NCBI GenBank assembly: GCA_963931865.1
Contig: OZ007506.1
Span: forward strand, 12,648,110 to 12,712,109
Source: Axinella damicornis
Lineage: Eukaryota > Porifera > Demospongiae > Axinellida > Axinellidae
DNA: 64,000 bases
Direction: 5' to 3'
This document shows positions 1 to 9,975 of this stretch, in pieces (positions within the stretch are counted from its first letter, which is position 1; each line of letters opens with the position of its first letter). The notes under the pieces were generated by a model. The model searched no databases. It was not told the DNA's origin and worked only from the letters and a program-made list of their open reading frames with translations. A program made the position numbers and the translations under genes.

Positions 1-257
1 ACGGAGTGCATGCAGGTAGCATGCACGATATTATATGATATGAGATACCGTAAGTTGTGGCAGTAATGTTAGAAAGAGGGTGTGGTTAAGTTGTATAAAT
101 TAGAATTTTGGAGTTTTGCTCGCTTTTCTGTGCCTCTCGAGTGGATTCAGGTGTGTGAGTTATGTAGACGCTAGTGATTTCTGAATTCTGACGATTGTAT
201 TGTGAACTACAGTCTCAACAAGGCCTTCATTGCTGTAACTTTAACTGTAACTGTATG

Positions 258-288
<31 letters not shown>

Positions 289-338
289 TGACGGACAAAC
301 CAATCACTCTACCCCCTGCTGCGCATGCCCACGGGGTA
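1..338. other. Left flank of the tandem array; repeat-derived, no gene seen
   Basis: This stretch does not match what precedes the equivalent point in units 2 and 3. Instead it resembles DNA found inside every unit (about 3091-3400, 31500-31830 and 60690-61000): the same run of AGATACCGTAAGTTGTGGCAG, the CTCTCGAGTGGAT motif and the GACA microsatellite (about 261-289 here). It looks like a separate copy of that dispersed repeat. I see no gene in it. Confidence 0.6.
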
Positions 339-1035
339 ATTACTGTGGAATACTCACCCACATAAGAATTACTGTAGAATACTCACCCACGTAAGTACGT
401 AAGTACATATGTACTTGAAACCTGAGACTCCAGTGATAATTATTATATGGAGCAGTAGTTTCTATGTTATGCATCTTGTTGTAGAAACAGCTGAGGCATT
501 CTCTTGCATGACGTCACTGAGTGTGTGGTATGGCTTGAATTACATGGTGAGTGGCTGGCCATTTAACTTTAACTTCAAGACAGTAAGAAACTGATTGAAG
601 CAGTAATGCCTAAGTTTTATGAGCTTACAGGAGACAGTGATGGCATTGTGCCGGCAATGTGCAATGTGCAAAAAGTTAACCCCCATGACGACTTGTTTAA
701 TAATAGTCAGCTTAAGATGAAATGGCCGCACTCAGTACCTGGACAGGCTAGTGATCAGTATAATATTTGCCCTTAATCAAAATTTTAATAGTGATACACA
801 CATTTTTATGTAATATTAGTCAACATGCTAATCACGCTTAACTAAAGCAACACCTATATATATAGCAATTCTAAATGCACAGAATGTGGTTCTCAATCCG
901 ATTGCTATTCAAACTAGAGTGTATTCATGGAATCTTTACCCTGCGTTAGGCCTTGGTGAATTATGCTCGAGCATAATAGTACGGTGGAAGCATAAGAGCA
1001 TATGCTGGCATAATAAAGAGCTGTTAAGAACATAA

Positions 1036-1775
1036 CAAGTAGCTTCGCTCACTTCGCTCGCTCAGCTACTTCCCCCTCATTCGCCTACGTGAGTAATCCG
1101 GCGCCAGACAGCTCTCTGTGCAGAGCTGCTGCTCCACATCACTCTGGAGCCACGTACACAACGGTTGGTTTCCCGTAGAATGGTAAATGACAATCCGCAC
1201 CCAGCTCATCACTTTACCATAGGGTTTACCCCACTGTACAATGTTTCATAACAGCAATAAACAAAGTTAATTCACAGTGCTTATAAACATGATCTGATCA
1301 GTTTCAGCAACTCCCCGATTGCGTCCGCTTCAAGCTGCTGCTCCCCGATTGCATCGATCCGCTTCGTGACTGCTGTTCCCCCTTTCCGTCCGCTTCAGCT
1401 GTTGCTCGCCGCTAGCTTGCGTCCGCTTCGGCTACTCTTCCCCGATTTCAACAGCTCCCCGATTGCGTGCGCTTCTGCTCCTGCTCCCCAATTGCGTCCG
1501 CTTCGACTGCAGCTCCCCGATTGCGTGCGCTTCGGCTGCTGCTCCCCGATTGCGTGCGCTTCGGCTGCTGCTCCCCGATTGCATCCGCTTAACGCTTGTA
1601 GCCTCACCTTTTCTGGAAGATTCCAGCCCATGCCTAATGTTCTCGAACGTTCTCCGCGGAGTTCGAGGTTCAGTAAATTTAAGTACGAAGGTCGTGCGTC
1701 ACTAGTCTAGTCCCGCCCGACGAACATACCACTTCCGTCACTCACACACACACACACACACAGTTAATATATTGA
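1036..1775 (-). mobile_element. Helitron-like non-autonomous element with 30-bp internal minisatellite, copy in unit 1
   Basis: Read on the minus strand it starts with TC (TCAATATATTAACTG), contains CA/GT simple repeats and a 30-bp minisatellite (plus-strand unit like CCCCGATTGCGTGCGCTTCGG plus GCTGCTGCT). It ends in a hairpin (GTAGCTGAGC / GCTCAGCTAC type) followed by TTG. It lies between A and T with no visible target duplication, as Helitrons do. The terminal CTRR is not canonical. About 170 bp near 1137-1310 is an extra insertion absent from the unit 2 copy. The open frames here are products of the minisatellite, not genes. Confidence 0.6.
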
Positions 1776-2294
1776 TTGTAACCTTGCCAAGGTCTGACTT
1801 AGGTGGCACTTTCAGTTTGTGTGTGATAGAACAGCTAGAACTAGCCTACGTAACTACTTCAGAAACAGGGCTTGTCTTACTCCTGGTTTGCCTAATAGAC
1901 CATGTGTGCTCATGAATAACAACCACAATGTAAATGATTCTTGAAGCATGCATAATTAATGCATTTTAAGAGCATTGGAGCATAGCATAATAGGACAATA
2001 TTTGAGCATAATTTGCCACTGCGTCTCAGTGCAGTGCACATGGTTGGTGAAGTATGTGCTATCACGTGCAAATTCGGCAGTGAAACAATAAGAGGAAAAT
2101 GACAACTTGTATCAGGTACATAAAACATCAATGTTCATTGTTGTGTTGGCTCCGAAGCCTCTAAATGCCTTAGCCTATACATACCTGCTTGATTCATTTT
2201 ACAATATATGTATTTGCCGACAGCCAATCATGCTGACAGACACCAATGCCTTGTCTATGGCTGTCGCCAAAAAATAGCTTCAAGCAAGTTGGCT

Positions 2295-2352
2295 TAGCCT
2301 CGTTCCCAGGCTCCTCCCCAGCTTTTTGTCGCATACTCCTGGGAGTAGGCTA
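2295..2352. mobile_element. Degraded foldback element, TAGCCTCGTTCCCAGG family
   Basis: The left arm TAGCCTCGTTCCCAGG is followed by CTCCTCCCCAGC, and the right arm is eroded (TCCTGGGAGTAGGCTA). The unit 3 counterpart (59395-59453) keeps a well-matched right arm, CCTGGGAACGAGGTTA. Confidence 0.6.
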
Positions 2353-2432
2353 AGGCATTTACCCCTTTGCTGTGCATCCATGCCCCCTGGGGTAACTAGT
2401 GGGACTCAGCTATTTAGTTCACAGTGGGTCCC

Positions 2433-2470
2433 TAGCCTCATTCCCAGGATGGGGCCTGGGAATGAGGCTA
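2433..2470. mobile_element. Minimal foldback element (38 bp), unit 1
   Basis: An almost perfect inverted repeat, TAGCCTCATTCCCAGG / CCTGGGAATGAGGCTA, around a tiny loop. The same element is at 59543-59580 in unit 3. In unit 2 a deletion has removed most of it. Confidence 0.7.
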
Positions 2471-2673
2471 GACAGTACCTGCATGTACAAACACAAACTC
2501 AACAAAGACATGAAGGGATTGTGTTTGTAAGGGTACAGGGAGGAGTGTTTAAGATTACATCAAGAGGGCATAATATGAGTGTATTCTTCAGGGAGTGTGT
2601 AGGAATCATTTTCGATTTAGTAAGGCCACCAGAGCACAACTAGAGTAGCTAGAGTTGCTGCAGATTTTAATCA

Positions 2674-2693
2674 GGGGGGGGGGGGGGGGGGGG
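2674..2693 (+). repeat. G homopolymer (20), unit 1
   Basis: A run of 20 G followed by GGGA-type purine repeats to about 2720. The same site has 42 G in unit 2 and 11 G in unit 3, so it is length-variable between units. It could fold as a G-quadruplex. Confidence 0.85.
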
Positions 2694-2720
2694 AGGGAGG
2701 GGGGAGGGGGGGAGGGGGGT

Positions 2721-5700
2721 TGATGCAGCAATAGGAATCTTTTTTTGTAGTGAAGTAGACTAAGTATGTAAACTACATGGGCTGAAAAGTATGTTCAATA
2801 CAATTCTTGTTATTGAACTTGCTGCTTGGAAACGTAAGGCTGAGGAGTGCTGTCATGATCAGTTGCATCAATTTGAATGTCTTCCCCATTTCTCAAAACC
2901 ACGCCCACCGATTTAAATGCAACTCCCTTGATTGGAAGAGTCCAATGATGCTAAAGCATGCGTATCACCATTTTAGGCTTCATATGCAATTAGCATAATT
3001 ATAGCCCCAGTTACATAACTAGAAGTGCTCAGCAGAGCACGTACCCGTGCGCTACTTGATATAGGTAGGCCTACCACTGATTATTAATTCAGCATGCACG
3101 ATGATAAAGCTAGGCCTACCGATCTCAGTGATGTCAGCATGCAGAATGAGATACAGTAAGTTGTGGCAGTAATGTTGGAAACAGGGTGTGGTCAAGTTGT
3201 ATAATTTAAAACTTTTACGCAGCTTTTCTCAGCCTCTCGAGTGGATCTCTGGTCTGTGAGTTATGTAGATGCTTGTATTCTGACACTTCTATCCTGAACT
3301 AAGCCTTCAACAAGGCCTTCGCTTCTCAAACTGCTGATTTTTGTGTCCACAGACAGACAGACAGACGGGACACAAACTGATCACTTAACCCCTGCTGCGT
3401 GCATGGGGTAATAAGGTGCCAATGATGCAAATGGAAACATGCCGTAACAGAACAGAACAAAATTGAGTACAGAACAAACTTTGTGATTGTCTGACTCATT
3501 TCACATTCCTCTCTGTTTCGACTTGGTGTGAATGACAAATTTACAAGCATGTACAATTACATTCTAATTGGCTATACAGCTGTGCAGTTTGTAGTGGTGT
3601 AATAATACTATGACACCAGTTCCAGTGATGTCATTATTTTGGGGCTGCATGCTTCAGTTGCATCATTTTAGTTCCCCAAGGGACCAGGACCCACAGCAAC
3701 TGTGTCTAGTGCTGATATGATATACTGCAGTGGAATCTGGATTCAAAAGCAGATCTCTCTACGGGGTAGAACATATTTCAGGTGGGGGTACGTATGTATT
3801 GTGTTAGTCTCATTCCCATGCTCCATTCAGTGATACTGTCTCATTCTCATGCCTCCATTCTGTGATACTCTGTTAGCCCATGCCTCCATTCCACTTTCTG
3901 TTGCGGGAAAGCTACTGGCCTGGAATATTGATTATGTGAATGGGTCAAGGATGAAGTGAAGGTGGAAAGAATTGTGTAGCCACTGGGAGCTCAGAATGGC
4001 ATGAAGAACAAAGGTGTGTTTCCAAGGGCTAGGCCTCGGAATGATGCTCACGACAGGCCTTCCATCACATTGAAGTTATTCTGCATGCTTCCAGAGAGAT
4101 CAGTATGGCTATTTCTGGCTGGACGTGGCTTACGCAGATCATGAATGTGTAACGAGACCTTGATTGATTGATTGTCAACATAGGATGTGTGTGTGTGCAC
4201 TTGTGTGTGCATGTACTCATGAGTGGGGGATACACAGCTGCTGCAAGTGGACATGATCACAAGTGGCTTTGAAGTCAAACTGGTGGCATGTTGCATAATG
4301 CACATAATTTACCTTGGGGAGTCATGCTTCAGGAAGCGTTGCTATGGGGGTGCATACTGTGCAGTTGATTGAGTGATTAGTCAACATAGTGACCGTATTC
4401 TGGGATGCGTACAGCGCCATGTGTGCATGCAATGTTTGTGGGGATGTGTATGCGTGCACTTGTGTGTGCATGTACTTGTGAGTGGGGGATATGCGGCTGC
4501 TGCAGTGGACATGAACATGAGTGGCTTTGAAGTCAATTAAATATGCACTCTTGACATGAAAACATGTGCTGTATAATGCATAGTTATGCACACAAATTGA
4601 ATGTAGGGTCGTATTTCAAGAAGTGTTGCTGTGGGGGTGCATTCTGTCAAGTGGCTGTGTGAATACCATCAAGTATGATATTCTTTTGGAATCTGTGCGT
4701 GACTTGGGAGCTCAGATTGTCAGCATGATGGCCAATCAGAATCCAATTGTTGAGTGCTGATGGTGTTGGAATGCACTTCTATTGCGTGTGATGTTAAAAA
4801 TCCAAATTAACTAATGACTCTAACGTTATATTGCGACCTCTCTCCTCATATGAAGTGTATACCTCCCGTTGGAGGAATGCCCATAAGGTCATTAGCACAC
4901 TGGTGTAATTAACATCACTAGCTAAATACATCCTGTGTCAAACTCAGTCTGTTGCTATGGCGCAATAATACGTAGTGTGCATGACTGCATGTGTCTTAAA
5001 ATTTAAGACTTGTATACATTGGAGACATCATATGAGATGCATAACAGATAGAGCATAATATTATAGGGTGTGCCATGCTTCATGGGTTACAAATGCCCTT
5101 CACCCTCAGGCTGATGGCCTTGTGTCTCAGATCGTTTGCAATTGATGAAGCACTGCACACCTTGCCGTATACGTACATTCAAACTGTGTAACCATCATGT
5201 TTGTGTGGTCCATTGAATTGCGGCTGTCATTTGTTAATTCAGCATTACGTAAAACTGCTGAACCAAGATTCACAACCACATGCAGGAAGTGTGACCCGAC
5301 CATACCCAACCTTCACCCCTCGGTCAGTTCAAAGTTAATGAATGAATTCTGTTGTTTTTATAACTTTGTCCCGAAGTAGCCATAACTTTCCTTGATTCTG
5401 ACGTTATTGGATGCAACAGAGGGCCAAATGAATAATGTGGTTGACAACCAACACTAACTCATCATGGTTATGAATGTGGTTGTTAAACTGTGAATATTGT
5501 ATGGAAATAGCATCATAGTTTATGGAGCCAATTTGACCTTTGTACCAGACTGGCAGTGGAGCTGACTCTGTCCTACAAACAGTTTTGCAACTGCATAGGT
5601 CATTGGGAAATCCCCCCAGCTCCTGGAACTGGCTATAGTGTGTGGCTATGGAAACATGTCTCATATGACACGTCTGGATGATGTATTCTAAGCTTTGGAG

Positions 5701-6831
5701 AGAAGTCTGGGATTAGAACCCAGGGCCTTCTGAATACCAGTCAAACAATGCAATGATAGCGTGGCTATACTCATGCAGTTTAGAGATGTTACGAGGAACT
5801 GGTAAAATTGTGCAAGAAAAAATGCTATTTGAAAAGAAAAAATGCTATTTGAATGCTATTTGAAGAGGTGCTACTTGAAGAGGTGCTATAGAATAATGGA
5901 TGGTTTCCAAAAAATAATGTGCCCATCGCTACTGTTACCTCTGAGCTACATACTGTAAGGAGTGGAAGATATAACCAGTGAACAGGCCTTCAGGCAAAAC
6001 CAGCTGATTTCCTTCGGCCAGAGGTATGGTCTGAAGTTTACACAGTTGTGTGTGTACAAAGCTGTTTACATCATGAAGATTACCTTATGTTGCTATGGTA
6101 ACTGATCTGCTCTAAAATAACATGACTTGTACTCTCTTGCACTTTCAGCTATAACACACAACCGGGTGGCACATTCAGCCATTATGTAATGATTACACTG
6201 CGTTCTTGCTTGGCCATGAATGTGTGCATGCAGTGTGGGTCATAACTGTAAGGTGACTTAGAAAGAGCAAGCTGGATCAAAGAGCTATGACACAAATTCT
6301 TTCTTGGGCCACAAGACTTCTCTGCAGTTCCCAATGCAATGATAGCGTGGCTATACTCATGCAGTTTAGAGATGTTACGAGGAACTGGTAAAATTGTGCA
6401 AGAAAAAATGCTATTTGAAGAGGTGGAGTATGACAGGCTATCACCCAATTTTTTTGAGAAGTGTTTTGCTATGGCCAAGTGCAATATACACCGGTATCAA
6501 TTATCAGCTGTGATAACATTGTCCATATCTGCACATTCCCTGCAATTTCAGTAATCCCCAGTAATCCCAGTAATCACCAGTAATCATGTGCATCACTGAA
6601 GAGCAATGTCAACAGAAAATGAAGTTTAAGTGGATTCTCACGTCATCAAGTGAGGTACGTAGAATTGTAGATACAGATCAACTTGTAACGTGTGATCTGT
6701 TCCATTTCTCAGCTGTCATTGTTGTGCAAGCCCATCCACATTTATGCAAAAATGCTCGGAATGAACTGACGGGGCACTGCATGAACCAATGCCCTAATGA
6801 TCTCATGGTGAAAAGACAAAGCCTTTGTAGC
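2721..6831. other. Repeat-rich non-coding stretch, unit 1
   Basis: This holds short direct repeats, for example two related copies of the GTGTGTGCATGTACTCATGAGTGGG block near 4190 and 4450. It also holds a truncated tRNA-like piece (5708-5749) and a local duplication of the GATAGCGTGGCTATACTCATG block (5755-5830 and 6338-6418). No open frame has recognisable protein similarity. If the sulfatase model is right, this is intron between exon C of an upstream copy and exon D at 7154. Confidence 0.6.
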
Positions 6832-6927
6832 TTAGCCTCATTCCCAGGCCCCGCCCAGCTTTTCGTCGCTTACAGTACGGAAAAGCGGGGAGAGCCTTGT
6901 ATGTTTCCTCACGTGAGCATTATGTAA
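6586..6927 (+). other. Open frame conserved in units 1 and 2, function unknown
   Basis: An open frame beginning MCITEEQCQQK keeps its frame and nearly its sequence in unit 2 (36806-37072). There it ends earlier because unit 1 has a 64-bp insertion. Possible splice signals occur inside it (GAG/GTACGT near 6652, TTTCTCAG/C near 6712). I do not recognise the protein. Conservation is no higher than in surrounding non-coding DNA, so it is weakly supported as a gene. Confidence 0.15.
6832..6895. mobile_element. Foldback-family insertion, unit 1 only
   Basis: Unit 2 reads straight through this point (CTTTGTAGCCTTGTATG), while unit 1 has 64 extra bases starting TTAGCCTCATTCCCAGG. The inner arms CCCCGCC..CTTTTCG and CGGAAAAGCGGGG pair, but the right outer arm is missing. 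Confidence 0.6.
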
Positions 6928-7019
6928 TCAACAAATTGGCAAAAATATTATGCTGTAAACACTGGCACCCTCAAAATATAGTAGAGTAGTGTAAACCCCT
7001 TTGGACGCTTACATTGTTG

Positions 7020-7153
7020 GCTCCTCCGGACCCCTCCCTTCCCTCTTTCCCACTCCCTCTCCCCTCTTCCCTCATCACATACTCACCTTCTCCCCTCCAC
7101 ATATACACAACACACACATACACACACACACATGCACACCCACACCCACACAG
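7020..7153 (+). promoter_or_regulatory. Polypyrimidine tract plus CA tract at the exon D acceptor
   Basis: A long C/T-rich tract (about 7020-7096) runs into CA repeats (7097-7150) and then the acceptor CACACAG. The same arrangement precedes exon D of unit 2 (about 37190-37322). CA repeats just upstream of an acceptor are known hnRNP L binding sites; any role here is inference. Confidence 0.5.
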
Positions 7154-7384
7154 CATCCACTCAATACAAATGACTACAGTGATATTTTAGACGCAATAAC
7201 TGCCATTGTTGATGCGCACAACAACTCCCTTGGGCCCCTCCCACCCTCCCAACTGGACTCCGTCGATCTGACCGACAAGATCGCCCCATGCTGTAACCAC
7301 ACAACAGACTGTACTTGTTCGCAGGCCCCCAATGGGACACACCCACTTTATGAATATTTGAAGGGAGTTGAAGTGACCCCATGA
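7154..7384 (+). CDS. GALNS-like sulfatase, last coding exon (exon D), unit 1
   Basis: A 76-codon terminal exon beginning HPLNTNDYSDILDAITAIVD and ending at TGA 7382-7384. It starts in phase 0 after CACACAG, which fits exon C (…GKDPSEQ). The joined reading DPSEQ-HPLNTNDY resembles the C-terminal region of N-acetylgalactosamine-6-sulfatase and arylsulfatase A: a helix followed by a Cys-rich tail, here APCCNHTTDCTC. N-glycosylation sequons NNS, NHT and NGT suggest a secreted or lysosomal product. Family members hydrolyse sulfate esters of glycans. Exons A to C of this gene copy would lie left of the window. The unit 2 copy (37323) encodes the same protein, which supports coding constraint. Assignment to GALNS rather than another arylsulfatase is inference. 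Confidence 0.72.
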   Translation, partial: HPLNTNDYSDILDAITAIVDAHNNSLGPLPPSQLDSVDLTDKIAPCCNHTTDCTCSQAPNGTHPLYEYLKGVEVTP

Positions 7385-8275
7385 GTGCCCATGCTAATAC
7401 GTATGTAGGTCATAAAGTGTGGAGTTATATATTATGACGTTATATTGTCGAGAGCACATGATATATTTTTGTGGGACTTATTGCGAGACTTGGTCGTGTA
7501 CATGTGCACATTGATAGCTGGATTGTCTAATGTGCATGTTGTTGTTGTTGTATGTATAAAAGTGAACCGTTTACTTACCTCACAATTGAGATGTCAAAGT
7601 AAGTTGGGAACCCAATAGCTAGTGTTCTACTGCACAAGAATGAACACTTCTTGGATGGCCTCTGTGTAACACTCATTTTGATTTTGGTAACAAATTTGAT
7701 GTGGATGATTAACACACATTAATTTTAACTAAATACCCTATTTGTATTGGGGTTTGACTTCTAAAATTGAAACTATAAACAACTAGAAAACAGTGAATTT
7801 CTGCTAGTACCAAGCATGCCTTAGTCAGCCCACATGCAGGTGTCACAGACAATTGAGGTGCACTATAGCGACGCATGGCTTGAGAAAGCAAGACTGTAAC
7901 AAAAGAGGAGAGACTAGTGAATCCCCCCAATGCAAATCAAGGACTTTCTACTACTAAACCAAGAGCGATGAAGACCACATCAATAATATGATCAGTATAT
8001 ACGGGAGGGAGAACGTGCAATTGTCTGAAGCAGGTTTACTATAATAATACAATTACTGCATCGGATCAGTAGTAATCGTTGTGCCCAGTCTAGCTGCCAC
8101 TGTGTATACTTGCACTAGTTAGCTATAATTATTAACACAATCCCGTCATGACGTCGACTGTAGTATGGTTTGTGAAGATCATTTTGTTCTGAAGATACTG
8201 GTGCAAGTGACTTGAATGTAGCCAGAATAGTACAGAAAATATATAAGTTAAAAGAACACTTCACAACACATAGAC
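7385..8275. other. Gap between sulfatase exon D and the ankyrin gene, unit 1
   Basis: Convergent 3' ends of a plus-strand and a minus-strand gene. It holds one copy of a GTTGTTGTTGTATGTATAAAAG motif (about 7537-7562) that is expanded to five copies in unit 2. I see no clear AATAAA signal and no gene. Confidence 0.5.
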
Positions 8276-9298
8276 TTATACATAATCAAGAGTCTCTTCC
8301 TCCTCGAGTACTGCGAGAATTAGTTCATGTTCTGTGAGATCTGTTGCTTTTTCATACGAGTTAGTCAGCGAATGTGCAGATGCTCCGTACTCAAGTAGCA
8401 GTAATACAGTATCCAAGCAGTTGTAGTAAGCTGCTGTATGTAAGGGTGTCCATCCTCGCCTATCCCTAACTTCTGTGTCCACAATCTTGTGGCGGAGAAT
8501 GTACTTCGCAAGTCTCGGGTAGTTCTTGCTTGCTGCTAGATGCAGTAATGTATCGTAACACGTGCTGGTCTTCAGTACTGCGTCCAGCGCACTGCAGTTT
8601 GCGTTGTTCTCGAAATGGTCGTGGACGAGACGGAGCACTGCAGACTCGTTTTCGTGAGAGTCGCATTTCAGTGTTGCATTCTCAAGTCTGCAGCTGACAG
8701 AGATAAGGTTGGCGTGGAGCAGCAGCTTGGCCATCTCCACGCTCTCGGACAAATCAATCGGCCTCTCTCCATCGATGTTGCGTACCTCTGTCAAACTCTC
8801 GTTGCATGCGCTGATGATGTACTGCGCTGCTTCCATGTCGTCCATGGCTGCTGCTACGTGCAGTGCAGTCCAGCCTTCTTGGTCCCGGGCGGTTAGATCG
8901 GCGCCCGCCTCCACCAAGAGGTTCAGGCATTGAGGTTGCCCTTCGAACACCGCCCTCATGACTGGTGGGAGTCCACTTGGTTCTCGCTCTTCCACCACCT
9001 TATTCCCATTGTCGTTCATGAGCTCTCTCATCTCCTGCACATCACCCTCTGTGATGGCTTGTTGCATGAGAACACCCACTTGGAACTTGACTCCCTTCCT
9101 CTTCTTCAGCTTCTTGGCGACCTGGGCAACGTTTAGCAGATAGGTGGGCAAGACTGGGAGAGTAATGGACTTGCGTCGTTTGCCAAATTCTCGTTTATCT
9201 CCACATCGAAGTTTGAGAAATTCGATGGAACCACGTAGTAAGCTTAGTCTTGGGCACAGCAGGCTACTCATTTTGGTGCTATAGAAGATGTTTTCCAT
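8276..9298 (-). CDS. Ankyrin-repeat PP1-targeting subunit (PPP1R12/PPP1R16-like), unit 1
   Basis: A single-exon gene of 340 codons read from MENIFYSTKM. A basic stretch (KKLKKRKG, about 62-69) leads into KGVKF (68-72), a good match to the PP1-docking RVxF motif. At least four ankyrin repeats follow at about 73-100, 107-138, 141-175 and 248-312, with hallmarks GWTALHVAAA and GWTPLHTAAYY. The motif-then-ankyrin order and the long spacer between repeat pairs are those of the myosin-phosphatase-targeting (MYPT/TIMAP) family, which brings protein phosphatase 1 to substrates. The protein stops right after the ankyrin block (EEEETLDYV), so it lacks the long tail of MYPT1. The frame extends 36 codons upstream, but a TATAA-like box (9333-9339) lies in that extension, so I start at 9298; ATG 9271 is an alternative. 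The unit 2 copy is 338 codons. Confidence 0.85.
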   Translation of the reverse strand: MENIFYSTKMSSLLCPRLSLLRGSIEFLKLRCGDKREFGKRRKSITLPVLPTYLLNVAQVAKKLKKRKGVKFQVGVLMQQAITEGDVQEMRELMNDNGNKVVEEREPSGLPPVMRAVFEGQPQCLNLLVEAGADLTARDQEGWTALHVAAAMDDMEAAQYIISACNESLTEVRNIDGERPIDLSESVEMAKLLLHANLISVSCRLENATLKCDSHENESAVLRLVHDHFENNANCSALDAVLKTSTCYDTLLHLAASKNYPRLAKYILRHKIVDTEVRDRRGWTPLHTAAYYNCLDTVLLLLEYGASAHSLTNSYEKATDLTEHELILAVLEEEETLDYV

Positions 9299-9332
9299 GC
9301 AAGGACTTGCGATTGCTTCACGAACGCCACGC

Positions 9333-9339
9333 TTATATA
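9333..9339 (-). promoter_or_regulatory. TATA-like box of the ankyrin gene, unit 1
   Basis: On the minus strand TATATAA lies about 35 bp upstream of the chosen ATG (9298). It is kept in unit 2 (39611-39617) although the flanking sequence there has changed. This spacing would give a very short 5' leader for ATG 9298 or about 35 nt for ATG 9271. Confidence 0.45.
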
Positions 9340-9445
9340 CTCGTCTACATCCGGTGTTTTGGTATTGTACTGTGCGTGCGATCGCGAGCGAGCTAGCTCG
9401 AGACATCTATACTTCCGGCCGTGATCGGGGACGGGGCCTGCATGC

Positions 9446-9484
9446 ATGGGCCAGGCCGATGCCAAAGTTCACTGCAAACGGAAG
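9446..9484 (+). CDS. Putative 13-codon first exon of a divergent gene, unit 1
   Basis: ATG GGC CAG… encodes MGQADAKVHCKRK and ends at a strong donor AAG/GTGAGT. The exon and donor are identical in unit 2 (40639-40677). It sits head-to-head with the ankyrin gene, with 147 bp between the two ATGs, which suggests a shared bidirectional promoter. I do not recognise the protein. It ends in phase 0, whereas the SRCR exon downstream in unit 2 needs two bases to complete a codon, so a direct join of the two is not supported. No signal peptide is seen. Confidence 0.4.
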
Positions 9485-9546
9485 GTGAGTGAGTTAGCTA
9501 CTACCCTCCTGTAGGGGGTCATGCCATAGATAATATAGTCCCTATA

Positions 9547-9975
9547 AGGTAACGGAGGGGGTTTCCGGACACGGCCCTAGCTTTCGCTCTCTAGGAGCAG
9601 TTTTTGCTAACAACTGCACAGCATTGGAAAGTTCGTAGGTAGGGTAAGGTAGGGCGGGGTAATTCGGGCCACGGGGTAATTCGGGCCACTTCCAACGTTG
9701 CAACAGGAAAGAAGCATCCATTGGATTCTTGCTTCTAGTGAGTTGTAGGCAGGTTGAGTCCCTGGATATACATGGCCAGAAGTTTGCCTAAAGTCTGTCC
9801 GTTTTTAGTTACTGTTGACCTGAAGTTGAAGTGGCCCGAATTAACCGTGGCCCGAATTACCGCGCCCTACCCGCACTTACCATAATTCAGAGAACTGCTA
9901 TAACGGAGCGAATGCGAGTGGCATGAAGTGCGTGTCTGGAATTAAAAGACTGTCCGGAAACCCCCTCCGTTACCT
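9547..9975. mobile_element. Tc1/mariner-type MITE with TA duplication, unit 1 position
   Basis: Inverted ends AGGTAACGGAGGGGGTTTCC… and their complement are flanked by TA on both sides. Unit 2 has an empty site here (TAGTCCCTATATTATCTATGG), proving insertion. The inside is interrupted by a second element (9648-9871). A relative in opposite internal orientation lies about 55 bp upstream of this site in unit 2 (40697-40923). Confidence 0.8.
9648..9871. mobile_element. Nested palindromic MITE inside the TA MITE, unit 1 only
   Basis: The ends GGTAGGGCGGGGTAATTCGG and their complement (27 bp, one mismatch) enclose about 170 bp. The unit 2 copy of the host MITE lacks this segment, so this is a younger insertion. 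The GTAATTCGGGCCACGG motif is repeated within the left arm. Confidence 0.7.

Noticed and set aside
1036..1775. Alanine/leucine-rich ORFs such as 1366-1710
   Set aside because: Produced by the 30-bp minisatellite inside the Helitron-like element.
5071..5145. A frame with ALHPQADGLV resembling the retroviral-type integrase HPQ.DGLVE motif (also near 35265 and 62715)
   Set aside because: Only about ten residues match, stops follow at once and no other integrase or reverse-transcriptase motif is nearby.
8615..9143. Plus-strand open frames opposite the ankyrin gene
   Set aside because: Antisense shadows of a conserved coding sequence; no known domain.
9299..9406. Longer ankyrin start at 9406 (MSRASSLAIA…)
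   Set aside because: This part is not conserved in unit 2 and contains a TATA-like box, so it is probably promoter and leader.
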